Shown here: positions 1 through 8,158 of the stretch, piece after piece
Position numbering within the stretch: the stretch's first letter is position 1
How the letters are laid out: every line of letters begins with the position of its first letter
NCBI GenBank assembly: GCA_017305535.1
Contig: JAFKKN010000009.1
Coordinates: forward strand, 1-64,000
DNA from: Hyphomicrobiales bacterium
Lineage (GTDB): Bacteria; Pseudomonadota; Alphaproteobacteria; Rhizobiales; Xanthobacteraceae
DNA: 64,000 nucleotides
Direction: 5' to 3'
Position numbers and translations under genes: made by a program
Notes under the pieces: model-generated
Databases searched by the model: none
Told to the model about the DNA's origin: nothing
The model's input: only the letters and a program-made list of their open reading frames with translations

Positions 1-115
1 GCTCGCCCGTAGCCGTTCGAAGAACGGCGTCGCTTCGCTCGCCCGTAGCCGTTCGAAGAACGGCGTCGCTTCGCTCGCCCGTAGCCGTTCGAAGAACGGC
101 GTCGCTTCGCTCGCC
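1..115. repeat. 36-bp tandem repeat, three full copies plus partial
   Basis: Three identical 36-bp units lie head to tail at 1-36, 37-72 and 73-108, followed by a 7-bp partial unit. Each contains the palindrome CCGTTC-GAA-GAACGG. There are no spacers, so it is not a CRISPR array. The array touches the window edge and may continue to the left. One frame, starting at base 2, stays open through all copies (12 codons per unit, reading LARSRSKNGVAS) and stops at 191-193. It could therefore be the repetitive tail of a gene lying outside the window, or noncoding. Confidence 0.85.
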
Positions 116-189
116 TATGTCCCGGGCATCCACGTTTCTCGGACGTCCGCCGCCAGGATGTGCATGGCCGGGACAAGTCCGGCCATGCA
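116..189. repeat. Degraded copy of dispersed palindromic intergenic repeat
   Basis: The stretch carries CCCGGGCATCCACGTT, then about 25 unrelated bases, then ATGGCCGGGACAAGTCCGG. This is the same layout as the better-preserved copies at 15078-15167 and 51331-51420. The left hairpin arm is missing here, apparently where the tandem repeat abuts. It follows the 3' end of the minus-strand metY gene and codes for nothing I can support. Confidence 0.6.
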
Positions 190-215
190 GTAGCTCAGTT
201 ACGTAGTGCGAGGGA

Positions 216-1496
216 TCACGCCCGCAGCGCCTGATCGAGGTCGGCGATGATATCCTCCTTGTCCTCGATGCCGATCGAGACACGGACGATGTCGGGGCCG
301 GCGCCGGCGTTGGTCTTGGCGGCATCGTCGAGCTGGCTGTGCGTTGTCGATGCAGGATGGATCACCAGCGAACGGGTGTCGCCGACATTGGCGAGATGCG
401 AGAACAGCTTCAGGTTGGACACCAGATTGACGCCCGCGTCGTAGCCGCCCTTGAGGCTGAAAGTGAACACTGCGCCCGCGCCTTTCGGCGCATACTTACG
501 TGCGAGGTTATAATAGCGGCTGCTCGGCAGGCCCGAATAGTTGACGGCGGCGACAGCCGGATGTGTCGACAGGAATTCGGCGACGGCCTTGGCGTTGTCG
601 GAGTGGCGCTGCACGCGTAGCGGCAGCGTCTCGATTCCGGTGAGGATCATGAAAGCGTTGAACGGCGACAGCGCCGGGCCCAGATCGCGCAAGCCGATCA
701 CGCGGCAGGCGATGGCGAAGGCGAAGTTGCCGAACGTCTCCTGCAATTTGATGCCGTGATATTCAGGACGCGGCTCGCTGAGGATCGGATACTTGTTGTC
801 GCGCGACCAGTCGAAGGTGCCGGCGTCGACGATGATGCCCGCGATCGAGGTGCCGTGCCCGCCGAGGAATTTGGTCGCCGAATGCAGCACGATATCGGCG
901 CCGTGATCGATCGGACGGATCAGGTAGGGGCTCGCCAGCGTGTTGTCGACGATCAGCGGCACGCCGGCCTTGCGCGCGACGGCGGAGATCGCCTCGATAT
1001 CGGTGATCGACCCGCCGGGATTGGCGATGGACTCGATGAAGATCGCCTTGGTGCGCGGCGTCACTGCACGCTCGAAGCTGGCGATGTCATCGGCATCCGC
1101 CCACACCACGTTCCAGCCGAAGCTCTTGAAGGTGTGCGTGAACTGGTTGATCGTTCCGCCATAGGCCTGACGCGCGGCGATGAACTCGTCGCCCGGCCGC
1201 AGCAAGGCCTGAAAGGTCACCACTTGCGCGGCGTGTCCCGACGCCACCGCAAGCGCGGCGGTGCCGCCTTCCAGCGCAGCGACGCGCTCCTCCAGCACCG
1301 CGTTGGTCGGGTTGCCGATGCGGGTATAGATGTTGCCGAAAGCCTGGAGACCGAACAACGAAGCGGCATGATCGGCGTCGTTGAAGACGAACGACGTCGT
1401 TTGATAGATCGGCGTGCTGCGCGCGCCGGTGGTAGGGTCCGGCTGCGCGCCGGCATGGATTGCGAGCGTGGCAAATCCGGGGAGGCGGTCGATCAT
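216..1496 (-). CDS. metY: O-acetylhomoserine sulfhydrylase (PLP-dependent Cys/Met metabolism enzyme)
   Basis: A 426-residue member of the Cys/Met-metabolism PLP enzyme family, of the length usual for O-acetylhomoserine aminocarboxypropyltransferases, which join O-acetylhomoserine with sulfide to make homocysteine. The N-terminal hallmark TRIGNPTN lies near residues 58-65, and the PLP-binding lysine is K209 in HSATKFLGGHG. The start ATG is preceded by an AGGA-type ribosome-binding site. It is cytosolic and stands alone, with a CoA-binding protein gene upstream on the same strand. The related O-succinylhomoserine enzyme MetZ is usually shorter (about 400 residues), which favours MetY, but substrate choice cannot be fixed by reading. 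Confidence 0.88.
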   Translation of the reverse strand: MIDRLPGFATLAIHAGAQPDPTTGARSTPIYQTTSFVFNDADHAASLFGLQAFGNIYTRIGNPTNAVLEERVAALEGGTAALAVASGHAAQVVTFQALLRPGDEFIAARQAYGGTINQFTHTFKSFGWNVVWADADDIASFERAVTPRTKAIFIESIANPGGSITDIEAISAVARKAGVPLIVDNTLASPYLIRPIDHGADIVLHSATKFLGGHGTSIAGIIVDAGTFDWSRDNKYPILSEPRPEYHGIKLQETFGNFAFAIACRVIGLRDLGPALSPFNAFMILTGIETLPLRVQRHSDNAKAVAEFLSTHPAVAAVNYSGLPSSRYYNLARKYAPKGAGAVFTFSLKGGYDAGVNLVSNLKLFSHLANVGDTRSLVIHPASTTHSQLDDAAKTNAGAGPDIVRVSIGIEDKEDIIADLDQALRA

Positions 1497-1641
1497 TCTC
1501 AGGTCCTGTCTGCTTGAAAGGGCTTTAGCGGGCCGGCATGCTGCTTATCCGGCCGCGCGGCGTCAAGTCGGGCGGCGATGGCTGCGCGGATATGCTGCGG
1601 ACCCTCGTTCGAAGGGAACAGAATGGCAGCACGCCACGGCT

Positions 1642-2235
1642 TTAGGCATTATTGTTCTTGTCGTCTTTCAACTGAGCGGCCCGGTCGGCCGCACTGGTGC
1701 CGCCGCCGCCGACGCTGACTCGGTTGAGCGACAGCCGCATGCCCTGCGTCGGGATCGGCGCGCGCTTCGAACTCAGCGTTCGCGAATTGACGCCCATCCA
1801 GGAAATCTCCGACGACAGGCGGCCGTATTCGATTTTCGGGCAGCGGTTCATCACCACCTTCACGCCGGCCGCTTCGGCCAACGCACAAGCCTCGTCGTTG
1901 CGGACGCCGAGCTGCATCCAGATCACTTTCGGCAGAGGATTGAGCGTCAGCGCATCCTTAACCAGCGGCAGCGCCGCATCCGAGTTGCGGAAGATATCAA
2001 CCATGTCCACCGGCCGGTCGATATCGGCGAGGGAGGCCACGAACGGTTTGCCCATCAGGTTCTTGCCGACCTGTCCGGGATTGACCGGGATCATGTCGTA
2101 GTCGCGTTGCGCCAAATATTTGAACGCGAAGTAACTCGGTCGCACATTGACCGGCGATGCACCGACCATCGCGATGGTCTTCACGTTATTGAGGATGCCG
2201 CGAATGTAATTGTCGTCGTAGGTGTCGTGATTCAT
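1642..2235 (-). CDS. CoA-binding (YccU-like) Rossmann protein
   Basis: About 197 residues with a CoA-binding-domain Rossmann fold. The nucleotide loop is VKTIAMVGASPVNVRPSY near residues 18-35, followed by the family's typical YDMIPVNPG and IWMQLGVRNDEA segments. Family members bind CoA or a related nucleotide, but their physiological role is not established. The C-terminal tail (about 45 residues, Gly/Ser/Asp/Asn rich) extends past the core domain. I chose the ATG at 2235 because the protein then begins MNHDTYDDNYIRGIL, as in relatives I recall. In-frame GTG (2268) and ATG (2250) codons also exist, and no start has a convincing ribosome-binding site. Confidence 0.75.
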   Translation of the reverse strand: MNHDTYDDNYIRGILNNVKTIAMVGASPVNVRPSYFAFKYLAQRDYDMIPVNPGQVGKNLMGKPFVASLADIDRPVDMVDIFRNSDAALPLVKDALTLNPLPKVIWMQLGVRNDEACALAEAAGVKVVMNRCPKIEYGRLSSEISWMGVNSRTLSSKRAPIPTQGMRLSLNRVSVGGGGTSAADRAAQLKDDKNNNA

Positions 2236-2286
2236 TTGTAATGCGATCATTTCATAAAGCGGCGGCACGGATCCGAGCGAAGCAAA

Positions 2287-3126
2287 CTAGCGATCCTGCC
2301 AGGTCGGTACGCGCTTTTCGATGAAGGCGCAAATGCCTTCCTCGGCGTCGCGTGCCATCATGTTTTCTGTCATCACCTCGGAAGCGAACCGGTAAGCGTC
2401 GGCAAGACTCATCTCGACCTGACGATAGAACGCTTCCTTGCCGATCTTGATGGTATGAGCCGACTTGCGCGCGACTTGTTGTGCCAATGCGATGGCGGCA
2501 TCGCGTTCGGTGCCATGAGCAACCACGCGATTGACCAGCCCCATTTCGCGCGCGCGGATGGCGCTCACCGGTTCGCCGGTCAGAAGCATTTCCATCGCCT
2601 GCTTGCGGGGAACGTTGCGCGACAGTGCCACCATGGGGGTCGAGCAAAACAGGCCGATGTCGACGCCTGGCGTTGCGAAGGTCGCATGTTCGGACGCGAT
2701 CGCGAGATCGCAACTCGCCACCAGTTGGCATCCGGCGGCGGTCGCGACGCCTTGCACGGCGGCGATCACCGGCTTCGGCAGATGCACGATGCTTTGCATC
2801 ATGGCGCTGCACGCGGTCATCATTTGCGCGAAGAACGCGCGGCCGCCATCCGTGTCGGCACGCCGCACGGTCAGCTCCTTCAGGTCGTGGCCTGACGAAA
2901 ACGCTTTGCCGGCCGCTGCGATCACGACCGCTCGCACTGCCTTGTCGCCGCGGATGGCGTCGATTGCGGCATGAAGGTCGGCGATCAGGGCTTCCGAGAG
3001 GCAGTTACGGGCTTCGGGCCGGTTGAGGGTTAGTACCGCCACATCGCCCGTTTGTTCGTAGAGCAGGATCGGAGCGGGTGAGAACGGGGCATGCCGGGGC
3101 TGGGCAGTCATCGTCGTATCCATCAT
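2287..3126 (-). CDS. Enoyl-CoA hydratase/isomerase family protein
   Basis: About 279 residues of the crotonase fold. The oxyanion-hole segments are visible as GKAFSSGHDLKEL and QGVATAAGCQLVASCDLAIA, and the TPGVDIGLFCSTPMVALSR stretch resembles the ECHDC3-type subgroup. The canonical catalytic glutamates of true hydratases are not evident at the usual places, so hydratase activity is uncertain. It probably acts on acyl-CoA thioesters in the cytosol. The start is ambiguous among ATGs at 3126, 3123 and 3111; a longer reading from 3186 would run into the divergent thioesterase gene. The two genes are divergent, about 58 bp apart, and may share a promoter region. Confidence 0.8.
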   Translation of the reverse strand: MMDTTMTAQPRHAPFSPAPILLYEQTGDVAVLTLNRPEARNCLSEALIADLHAAIDAIRGDKAVRAVVIAAAGKAFSSGHDLKELTVRRADTDGGRAFFAQMMTACSAMMQSIVHLPKPVIAAVQGVATAAGCQLVASCDLAIASEHATFATPGVDIGLFCSTPMVALSRNVPRKQAMEMLLTGEPVSAIRAREMGLVNRVVAHGTERDAAIALAQQVARKSAHTIKIGKEAFYRQVEMSLADAYRFASEVMTENMMARDAEEGICAFIEKRVPTWQDR

Positions 3127-3184
3127 CTGGCGATATGCGTCATCGTACTGTAACAGGGAACGGCAAGCGAGAGTGAGGGGAAGC

Positions 3185-3616
3185 ATGGCCGTTGCGAAAA
3201 TGAGCGTCGCCGAATTGGAGGCGTTTCTTCAGAGAGAGTTTCCGCAAGCCGTCGGCATGGGCGACGTTTCGATCGAGAGCGCTGACGGTGCAACGTGTCT
3301 GGTGCGTCAGCAATACAGCGAACGTATGTTGCGTCCCGGCGGCACTGTCTCGGGCCCGACGCTGATGTTTTTGGCGGATTTGGCGATGTATGTGGTGCTG
3401 CTCTCCGCCATCGGCCCCGTTGGTCTGGCGGTAACCACCAATCTCAACATCAACTTTCTGCGCAAGGGCCAGCCGGGGCAGGACGTGCTTGCGGCCGCAC
3501 GGCTGCTGAAACTCGGCAAGCGTCTGGCGGTCGGCGAGGTGACTCTGTTGTCCGGATCGTCGCCCGACCCGATTGCCCACGTCACGTCGACCTATTCCAT
3601 TCCAAATGCAGGCTAA
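3185..3616 (+). CDS. PaaI-family hotdog thioesterase
   Basis: About 143 residues with a single hotdog domain. The segment LRPGGTVSGPTLMFLADLAMYV matches the helix that carries the active site in PaaI-type thioesterases, and VTTNLNINFLRKGQPG is the following strand. Such enzymes hydrolyse acyl-CoA thioesters; the substrate here is unknown. The start at 3185 is chosen for the GAGGGG ribosome-binding site a few bases upstream. Divergent from the crotonase-family gene, which suggests shared acyl-CoA metabolism. Confidence 0.78.
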   Translation: MAVAKMSVAELEAFLQREFPQAVGMGDVSIESADGATCLVRQQYSERMLRPGGTVSGPTLMFLADLAMYVVLLSAIGPVGLAVTTNLNINFLRKGQPGQDVLAAARLLKLGKRLAVGEVTLLSGSSPDPIAHVTSTYSIPNAG

Positions 3617-3685
3617 ATCTCACGGTAATTAAATACCATATTTTTAAATCATTGAAAATGCTTATAAATTTTGTGCGTGCGGGCA

Positions 3686-3714
3686 TTGACGTGATTGCGC
3701 GTGCCCTCTAAAAG
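3686..3714 (+). promoter_or_regulatory. Candidate sigma-70-type promoter for rplM-rpsI
   Basis: TTGACG at 3686-3691 is separated by 17 bp from TAAAAG at 3709-3714, about 55 bp upstream of the rplM start. The -35 is close to consensus and the -10 is weaker. The preceding 60 bp are unusually AT-rich for this genome, consistent with an upstream activating region of a strong ribosomal-protein promoter. Confidence 0.5.
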
Positions 3715-3768
3715 CTCGCTCTGTCCGCTGCAAACGGCGCGGGCCCAATCCCTTTCAGGAATGTTCAC

Positions 3769-4233
3769 ATGAAGACGTTTTCGGCTAAGCCCGCCGAAGT
3801 CACCAAGAAGTGGGTGGTGATCGACGCCAGCGGTCTGGTCGTCGGCCGACTCGCGACGTTGGTGGCCATGCGGCTGCGCGGCAAGCACCTCCCGACTTAC
3901 ACGCCTCACGTCGATTGCGGCGATCATGTCATCGTCATCAACGCTGCCAAGGTGGTGTTGACCGGCCGCAAGCGCGACCAGAAGGTTTACTACAACCACA
4001 CCGGTTTCATCGGTGGCATCAAGGAACGCAGCGCGAAGTCGATCCTCGAGGGTCGTTTTCCCGAGCGCGTGCTGGAAAAGGCTGTCGAGCGCATGATCCC
4101 GCGCGGGCCGCTCGGCCGTGTCCAGATGGGCAATCTTCGGGTTTATGCCGGTACCGAACATCCCCATGAAGCGCAGCAGCCGGAAGCCGTCGATATCGGC
4201 GCGATGAATCGCAAGAACAAGAGGGCCGCATAA
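3769..4233 (+). CDS. rplM: 50S ribosomal protein L13
   Basis: 154 residues with the L13 signatures [18 protein letters not shown] near the N-terminus, [13 protein letters not shown] in the middle and [20 protein letters not shown] near residues 120-140. L13 is an early-assembling large-subunit protein that binds 23S rRNA. An AGGA ribosome-binding site precedes the ATG. The stop codon is one base before the rpsI start, giving the conserved rplM-rpsI operon, probably translated in a coupled manner. Confidence 0.97.
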   Translation: MKTFSAKPAEVTKKWVVIDASGLVVGRLATLVAMRLRGKHLPTYTPHVDCGDHVIVINAAKVVLTGRKRDQKVYYNHTGFIGGIKERSAKSILEGRFPERVLEKAVERMIPRGPLGRVQMGNLRVYAGTEHPHEAQQPEAVDIGAMNRKNKRAA

Positions 4234-4234
4234 G

Positions 4235-4711
4235 ATGTCCGATACCATGCAGTCTCTCGATCAGTTGGCCGCGCTGAAGACGGCGACTCCGGACGCGCCA
4301 AAGCACGTCAAGAAGGTCGACAAGCAGGGCCGCGCCTATGCCACCGGCAAGCGCAAGGACGCGGTTGCCCGCGTCTGGATCAAGCCGGGCGCCGGCAAGA
4401 TCATCGTCAACACCCGTGAGGTCGAAGTCTACTTCGCGCGTCCGGTGCTGCGCATGCTGATCCAGCAGCCGCTGGTCGCGGCGGCGCGGGCAGGGCAGTA
4501 CGATGTGGTCTGCACCGTCACTGGTGGCGGCCTGTCGGGCCAAGCCGGCGCGGTGCGTCACGGTCTGTCCAAGGCGCTGACCCATTTCGAACCGGATCTC
4601 CGCGGCGTTCTCAAGAAGGGCGGCTTCCTGACCCGCGACTCGCGCGTGGTCGAGCGCAAGAAGTACGGCAAGGCCAAGGCCCGTCGTTCGTTCCAGTTCT
4701 CGAAGCGCTGA
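4235..4711 (+). CDS. rpsI: 30S ribosomal protein S9
   Basis: 158 residues ending in the invariant FQFSKR tail that reaches the decoding centre. The family core [21 protein letters not shown] is at about residues 30-50, and [19 protein letters not shown] follows near 92-110. The N-terminal extension of about 30 residues is common in alphaproteobacterial S9. Second gene of the rplM-rpsI operon; a hairpin terminator follows at 4756. Confidence 0.97.
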   Translation: MSDTMQSLDQLAALKTATPDAPKHVKKVDKQGRAYATGKRKDAVARVWIKPGAGKIIVNTREVEVYFARPVLRMLIQQPLVAAARAGQYDVVCTVTGGGLSGQAGAVRHGLSKALTHFEPDLRGVLKKGGFLTRDSRVVERKKYGKAKARRSFQFSKR

Positions 4712-4755
4712 TCGTTTTCGATCTGCTTTTCCGCAATCGCGGATACCATTCTGCC

Positions 4756-4784
4756 AAAGGGCGCCTTCGGGCGCCCTTTTTGTT
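4756..4784 (+). terminator. Rho-independent terminator of rplM-rpsI
   Basis: A perfect 10-bp stem, AAAGGGCGCC paired with GGCGCCCTTT, closes on a TTCG tetraloop and is followed by TTTGTT. It lies 45 bp after the rpsI stop codon. Confidence 0.9.
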
Positions 4785-4940
4785 GGGTGCCATGATACTT
4801 TTCATTTGAAATGATTTTCGTCGAAAACTTGCCTGTGTATACAAACGGATTGCAAATTCGCGTCGGCTAGATTGCGCGGCGGCTGAGGATTTCTGATTTC
4901 CCGACACACCCCCGCCCGCCGAATTGCCGGTCACGCCACG

Positions 4941-6188
4941 ATGTCGCTCGACACCTCAACGCTCTATCTCGTGGCAACACTGGTTGCCGCGCTCTTGGGA
5001 GTCATGCTCCTGTTCTTCGGACAGCAGGAGAACATTCCCGCGCTAAGATGGTGGGGCGCAGCCTACGTGCTTGGTGCCGGTTCGGTCGCGGTGGCGACGC
5101 TGGCGAATCCCCTGCTGGCCCATCAATTGTCATTGTCATTGAACGCGATCGGCTTCGCGGCCTGCGGCATGGTCTGGGGCGCAGCCCGCGTGTTTCACGG
5201 CCGCTCGCCGAATTGGCCAGGCATCTTGCTGGGCGCCTTTGTATGGCTTGCGGCGATCAGTCTTCTGACGTCCGTCACGCCGGCGGTGCGGATGACGATT
5301 GGCGCGGCGATTGTCGCTGCTTACGCCATGCTGACCGCGAGCGAACTCTTGACCGAACGGCGCAAGGCGATGAAGCGGCGCTGGCCGTCCTTCGTGGTGC
5401 CGGTGCTGCACGGATTTGTGCTGATGCTGCCGATTTTGCTCGGCGACTATTTTCGAGGCGACGACGAAGCGTTTGCCGACAGCGTCTGGGCGACGGTTTT
5501 CGCGATCGAACTGGTACTTTACGCGGTCGGCACGGTGTTCGTCATTTTCATGCTGGTGTCGGAACGGACAGTGCGCGCCCATAAAACGGCGGCATCGCTT
5601 GATCCATTGACTGGCATATTCAATCGTCGTGGTTTTGCCGAAGCAACCGCGCGAATGATCGAGCGTGAGGCCGATGCCGGACGGCCGGTCACGGTGATGA
5701 TCCTCGATATTGATCATTTCAAATCGATCAACGATCGTTTCGGTCACGCGGCGGGTGACGATGTCCTCTGCCGTTTCGCGAGTGTGATCTCCAACACGTT
5801 AAGGATCACCGATCTTTGTGGCCGCATCGGCGGAGAGGAGTTCGCGGCGCTGCTGCCATGTTCGATGGAGGAAGCCCTGCTTGCCGCCGAGCGCGTGCGC
5901 GAGGCATTCGCCACCAGCGGCATCGTGATTGCGGAAACGCCGGTCGACACCACCGTCAGCATCGGCGTTGCAGGTGGGCCCGTCGGTACCGAACTTGATG
6001 TATTGCTCGCCGCTGCCGACACCGCGCTCTACCAGGCCAAACGCGCCGGTCGCAATCGGGTGCAATCGGCATCGGAAGAGCCTGTGTCGTTGGAGCAGGG
6101 CCGCCTCACGACGGCAGGCCAATCGGCGCCCTCCGCGCGGCCGGCGGTGGCGCTGGGCGCCGTCGCGATGAGCCGCGCCGGAGCCTGA
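4941..6188 (+). CDS. Membrane diguanylate cyclase (GGDEF)
   Basis: 415 residues. The first ~205 form several hydrophobic helices (about 7-25, 35-60, 65-85, 92-112, 118-132, 150-168, 184-206), a membrane sensor of unknown ligand. The GGDEF domain follows, starting DPLTGIFNRRGF at 221. The active-site motif is GGEEF at 297-301. The inhibitory-site motif RxxD is present as RITD at 288-291 with the spacing seen in product-inhibited cyclases such as PleD. The intact catalytic motif predicts synthesis of cyclic di-GMP from GTP. There is no EAL domain. A disordered Ala/Ser-rich tail follows residue 370. Monocistronic between the ribosomal operon and a small membrane protein. Confidence 0.9.
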   Translation: MSLDTSTLYLVATLVAALLGVMLLFFGQQENIPALRWWGAAYVLGAGSVAVATLANPLLAHQLSLSLNAIGFAACGMVWGAARVFHGRSPNWPGILLGAFVWLAAISLLTSVTPAVRMTIGAAIVAAYAMLTASELLTERRKAMKRRWPSFVVPVLHGFVLMLPILLGDYFRGDDEAFADSVWATVFAIELVLYAVGTVFVIFMLVSERTVRAHKTAASLDPLTGIFNRRGFAEATARMIEREADAGRPVTVMILDIDHFKSINDRFGHAAGDDVLCRFASVISNTLRITDLCGRIGGEEFAALLPCSMEEALLAAERVREAFATSGIVIAETPVDTTVSIGVAGGPVGTELDVLLAAADTALYQAKRAGRNRVQSASEEPVSLEQGRLTTAGQSAPSARPAVALGAVAMSRAGA

Positions 6189-6226
6189 GCGGAATTCGAT
6201 AACCCGTCATTTACCATTCCGACACT

Positions 6227-6475
6227 ATGATCGCCGGTATGAATCCGGCACGCCACGAAACGTCGAATGCAGCCTTGATGTCGCTCGAAGCCGCGGCGGC
6301 TTCGGCACGCGGCGGCTTTGCCTGCATGTTCTCGACGTCGGACGAATATGAGAACGCTTTGATCACCGAACGGCGGGCGCAGGGCCACTATGCTCAGCCG
6401 CGCCGCAACTGGCCGATGGCCGCATTTGTCGGCGTGACCCTGGTGATTGCGGCGGGCGTTGTCTGGTTGATGTGA
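6227..6475 (+). CDS. Small single-pass membrane protein, unknown
   Basis: 82 residues with one hydrophobic segment at the C-terminal end (about WPMAAFVGVTLVIAAGVVWLM) after a soluble N-terminal half with no motif I recognise. A C-terminal anchor places the N-terminus in the cytosol or makes it a simple bitopic protein. An alternative ATG lies at 6239; neither has a clear ribosome-binding site. It follows the diguanylate cyclase by 38 bp and might be cotranscribed. Support is only the open frame and the plausible membrane segment. Confidence 0.5.
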   Translation: MIAGMNPARHETSNAALMSLEAAAASARGGFACMFSTSDEYENALITERRAQGHYAQPRRNWPMAAFVGVTLVIAAGVVWLM

Positions 6476-6553
6476 ACCGCGACGGTTTAATCCCGACTTC
6501 AACAACCGAAGCGGGTGCGGTAGAACGATGGCTTCACCACAAAGGCCATCACA

Positions 6554-6856
6554 ATGATTACTGAAATCGCTCAGATTGAAATCAAGCCGGGTTCCGAAGC
6601 GGACTTCGAGGCCGCTGTTGGCAAAGCCCGCGCGGAATTCGGCAAGTCGAAGGGTTTCCACGGCTTCGAGTTACACCGTTCCATCGAGAAGCCGCAGCGT
6701 TACCGGTTGATGGTGAAGTGGGCGACGCTGGAAAATCATACGGTCGATTTTCGCGGCTCCGAACAGTTCGCGGCCTGGCGCGCGTTGGTTGGTCCGTTTT
6801 TCGCCTCGCCGCCGGATGTCGAACACACCGAAACGGTGGTAACCGCGAACGGCTGA
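6554..6856 (+). CDS. Antibiotic biosynthesis monooxygenase (ABM) domain protein
   Basis: 100 residues of a single ferredoxin-like ABM domain: ITEIAQIEIKPGSEADFEAAV at the start, then SKGFHGFELHRSIEKPQRYRL and the family's WATLENHTVDFRGSEQF. Members include heme-degrading and quinol monooxygenases and many uncharacterised proteins, so the substrate is unknown. An AAAGG ribosome-binding site precedes the ATG. Its stop codon abuts the stop codon of the convergent AI-2E family gene with no intervening base. Confidence 0.78.
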   Translation: MITEIAQIEIKPGSEADFEAAVGKARAEFGKSKGFHGFELHRSIEKPQRYRLMVKWATLENHTVDFRGSEQFAAWRALVGPFFASPPDVEHTETVVTANG

Positions 6857-7993
6857 TCAAGTCACTGCACTCGCCGTTTGATCCGGCCACGCATGATTCA
6901 GCACCACCTTGATGACCGCGATCAACGGCAACGCCAGCGCTAAGCCCCATAGCCCGAACAATACGCCGAGAAAGATCTGCGCCGCGAACAATGTCGCGGG
7001 CGGAATGCTGATAGCGTGGCGCTGGATCAGTGGCGTCAGAACATTGCCTTCAAGGAATTGGACGGCGAGATAGAGCCCGAAGGCGCTGATGATCGCTGTC
7101 CAGCCGGAGCCAAGGCTTGCCAGCACGATCAGGCAGCCGGCCAGGATGGCGCCGACGTTCGGAATGAATGTCAGAAGGCCGGTAATGAAGCCCAGCACCA
7201 GGGCGCCGGGGATTCCGATCAGCGTCAGTCCGATCCATGTCAGCAGGAATAGCGTGGTCATGGTGGCCATCTGGCCGAGCAGCCAGCGTCGCAGCGTTTG
7301 GCTGATATCGTCGATCAGTTTCGCGGCTTCGGGCAAACGTTGTCGCGGCACGAAACGCAGGATGCCGTCACGATAGAGTTTGGGCTGCGCCGCCAGTAAC
7401 AGCCCGAGGAAGATCACCACGAAGAAATTGCCGACGCCCTCGAAGACTCCCGCGAGAATCTTGATGGTCTGGCTCACGATCGCGCCTGTACCCGAGGCGA
7501 TGGCGCTGGCATCGGGGAGTTTCGGGCCGCGCGAAGGGGAGGCCGACGCCTCCTTAGGTTTAGGTGTGGTGGCGTCGTCGACCGCAGCCTTGGTGGTCCC
7601 GAGATTGAGGAAGCTGGTGTCGATGCCTTGTTTCTCGAGAAAGTCCTTGGCGTTGCCGAGTTGCGCGCGGATTGTCGAACTCAGCGCCGTCACCTGCTGG
7701 GCGATGGTCGCGCCGCCGAGGACCGCGACGCCGGACAACAACCCGGTGAACAGCATGCAGACAATCACCAGCCGCAGCGTCTGACCGCCGCCGATCACCC
7801 GGCGCAGCAGATCGGCCATGGCGGTGAGAAATACCCCGAACAGGATTCCGGCGAACAGCATGAAAAGCGTTGTCGCGGAATACCAGGCCAGTGCAAGGAC
7901 CGCGGCGAAAGTAACAATGCCGATGCCGCCGGTGGTGATGGAACGGGCGAGGGAGGTGCGTGGAAGAGCTGGATCGTCGGCCGGAAGGCTCAC
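6857..7993 (-). CDS. AI-2E family transporter (YdiK/PerM-like membrane protein)
   Basis: 378 residues with the PerM/AI-2E exporter layout. Paired N-terminal helices (about 15-50 and 65-90) precede a variable periplasmic or cytosolic stretch rich in Pro/Lys/Ala (about 150-185). Several C-terminal helices follow, with the conserved segment FLLTWIGLTLIGIPGALVLG and the later FIPNVGAILAG motif. Some members export AI-2 and others are Na+/H+ antiporters, so the cargo is not predictable. Convergent with the ABM gene and followed upstream by glnA on the same strand. Confidence 0.82.
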   Translation of the reverse strand: MSLPADDPALPRTSLARSITTGGIGIVTFAAVLALAWYSATTLFMLFAGILFGVFLTAMADLLRRVIGGGQTLRLVIVCMLFTGLLSGVAVLGGATIAQQVTALSSTIRAQLGNAKDFLEKQGIDTSFLNLGTTKAAVDDATTPKPKEASASPSRGPKLPDASAIASGTGAIVSQTIKILAGVFEGVGNFFVVIFLGLLLAAQPKLYRDGILRFVPRQRLPEAAKLIDDISQTLRRWLLGQMATMTTLFLLTWIGLTLIGIPGALVLGFITGLLTFIPNVGAILAGCLIVLASLGSGWTAIISAFGLYLAVQFLEGNVLTPLIQRHAISIPPATLFAAQIFLGVLFGLWGLALALPLIAVIKVVLNHAWPDQTASAVT

Positions 7994-8086
7994 CTTGAAA
8001 CCCCATCGATTCCTGATGCGCCAGTGTTTCCGGAAACCCGGTGGCGATCAAGCGGGGCTGCTCTTGCCGTCCCAGTCCTTCAACAA

Positions 8087-8112
8087 AAAGGCGCCCCGTG
8101 AAGGGCGCCTTT
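8087..8112 (-). terminator. Rho-independent terminator of glnA
   Basis: AAAGGCGCCC (8087-8096) pairs perfectly with GGGCGCCTTT (8103-8112) around a six-base loop. On the minus strand the stem is followed by TTTGTTG. It lies about 45 bp beyond the glnA stop codon. Confidence 0.85.
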
Positions 8113-8158
8113 GATGCTCGCGCAAGCGGCGGGAAGGGGGCTATCCGCCGCTTGGAAA

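Noticed and set aside
1-115. Possible CRISPR array
   Set aside because: The 36-bp units are contiguous and identical with no spacers, so it is a tandem repeat, and no cas genes are near.
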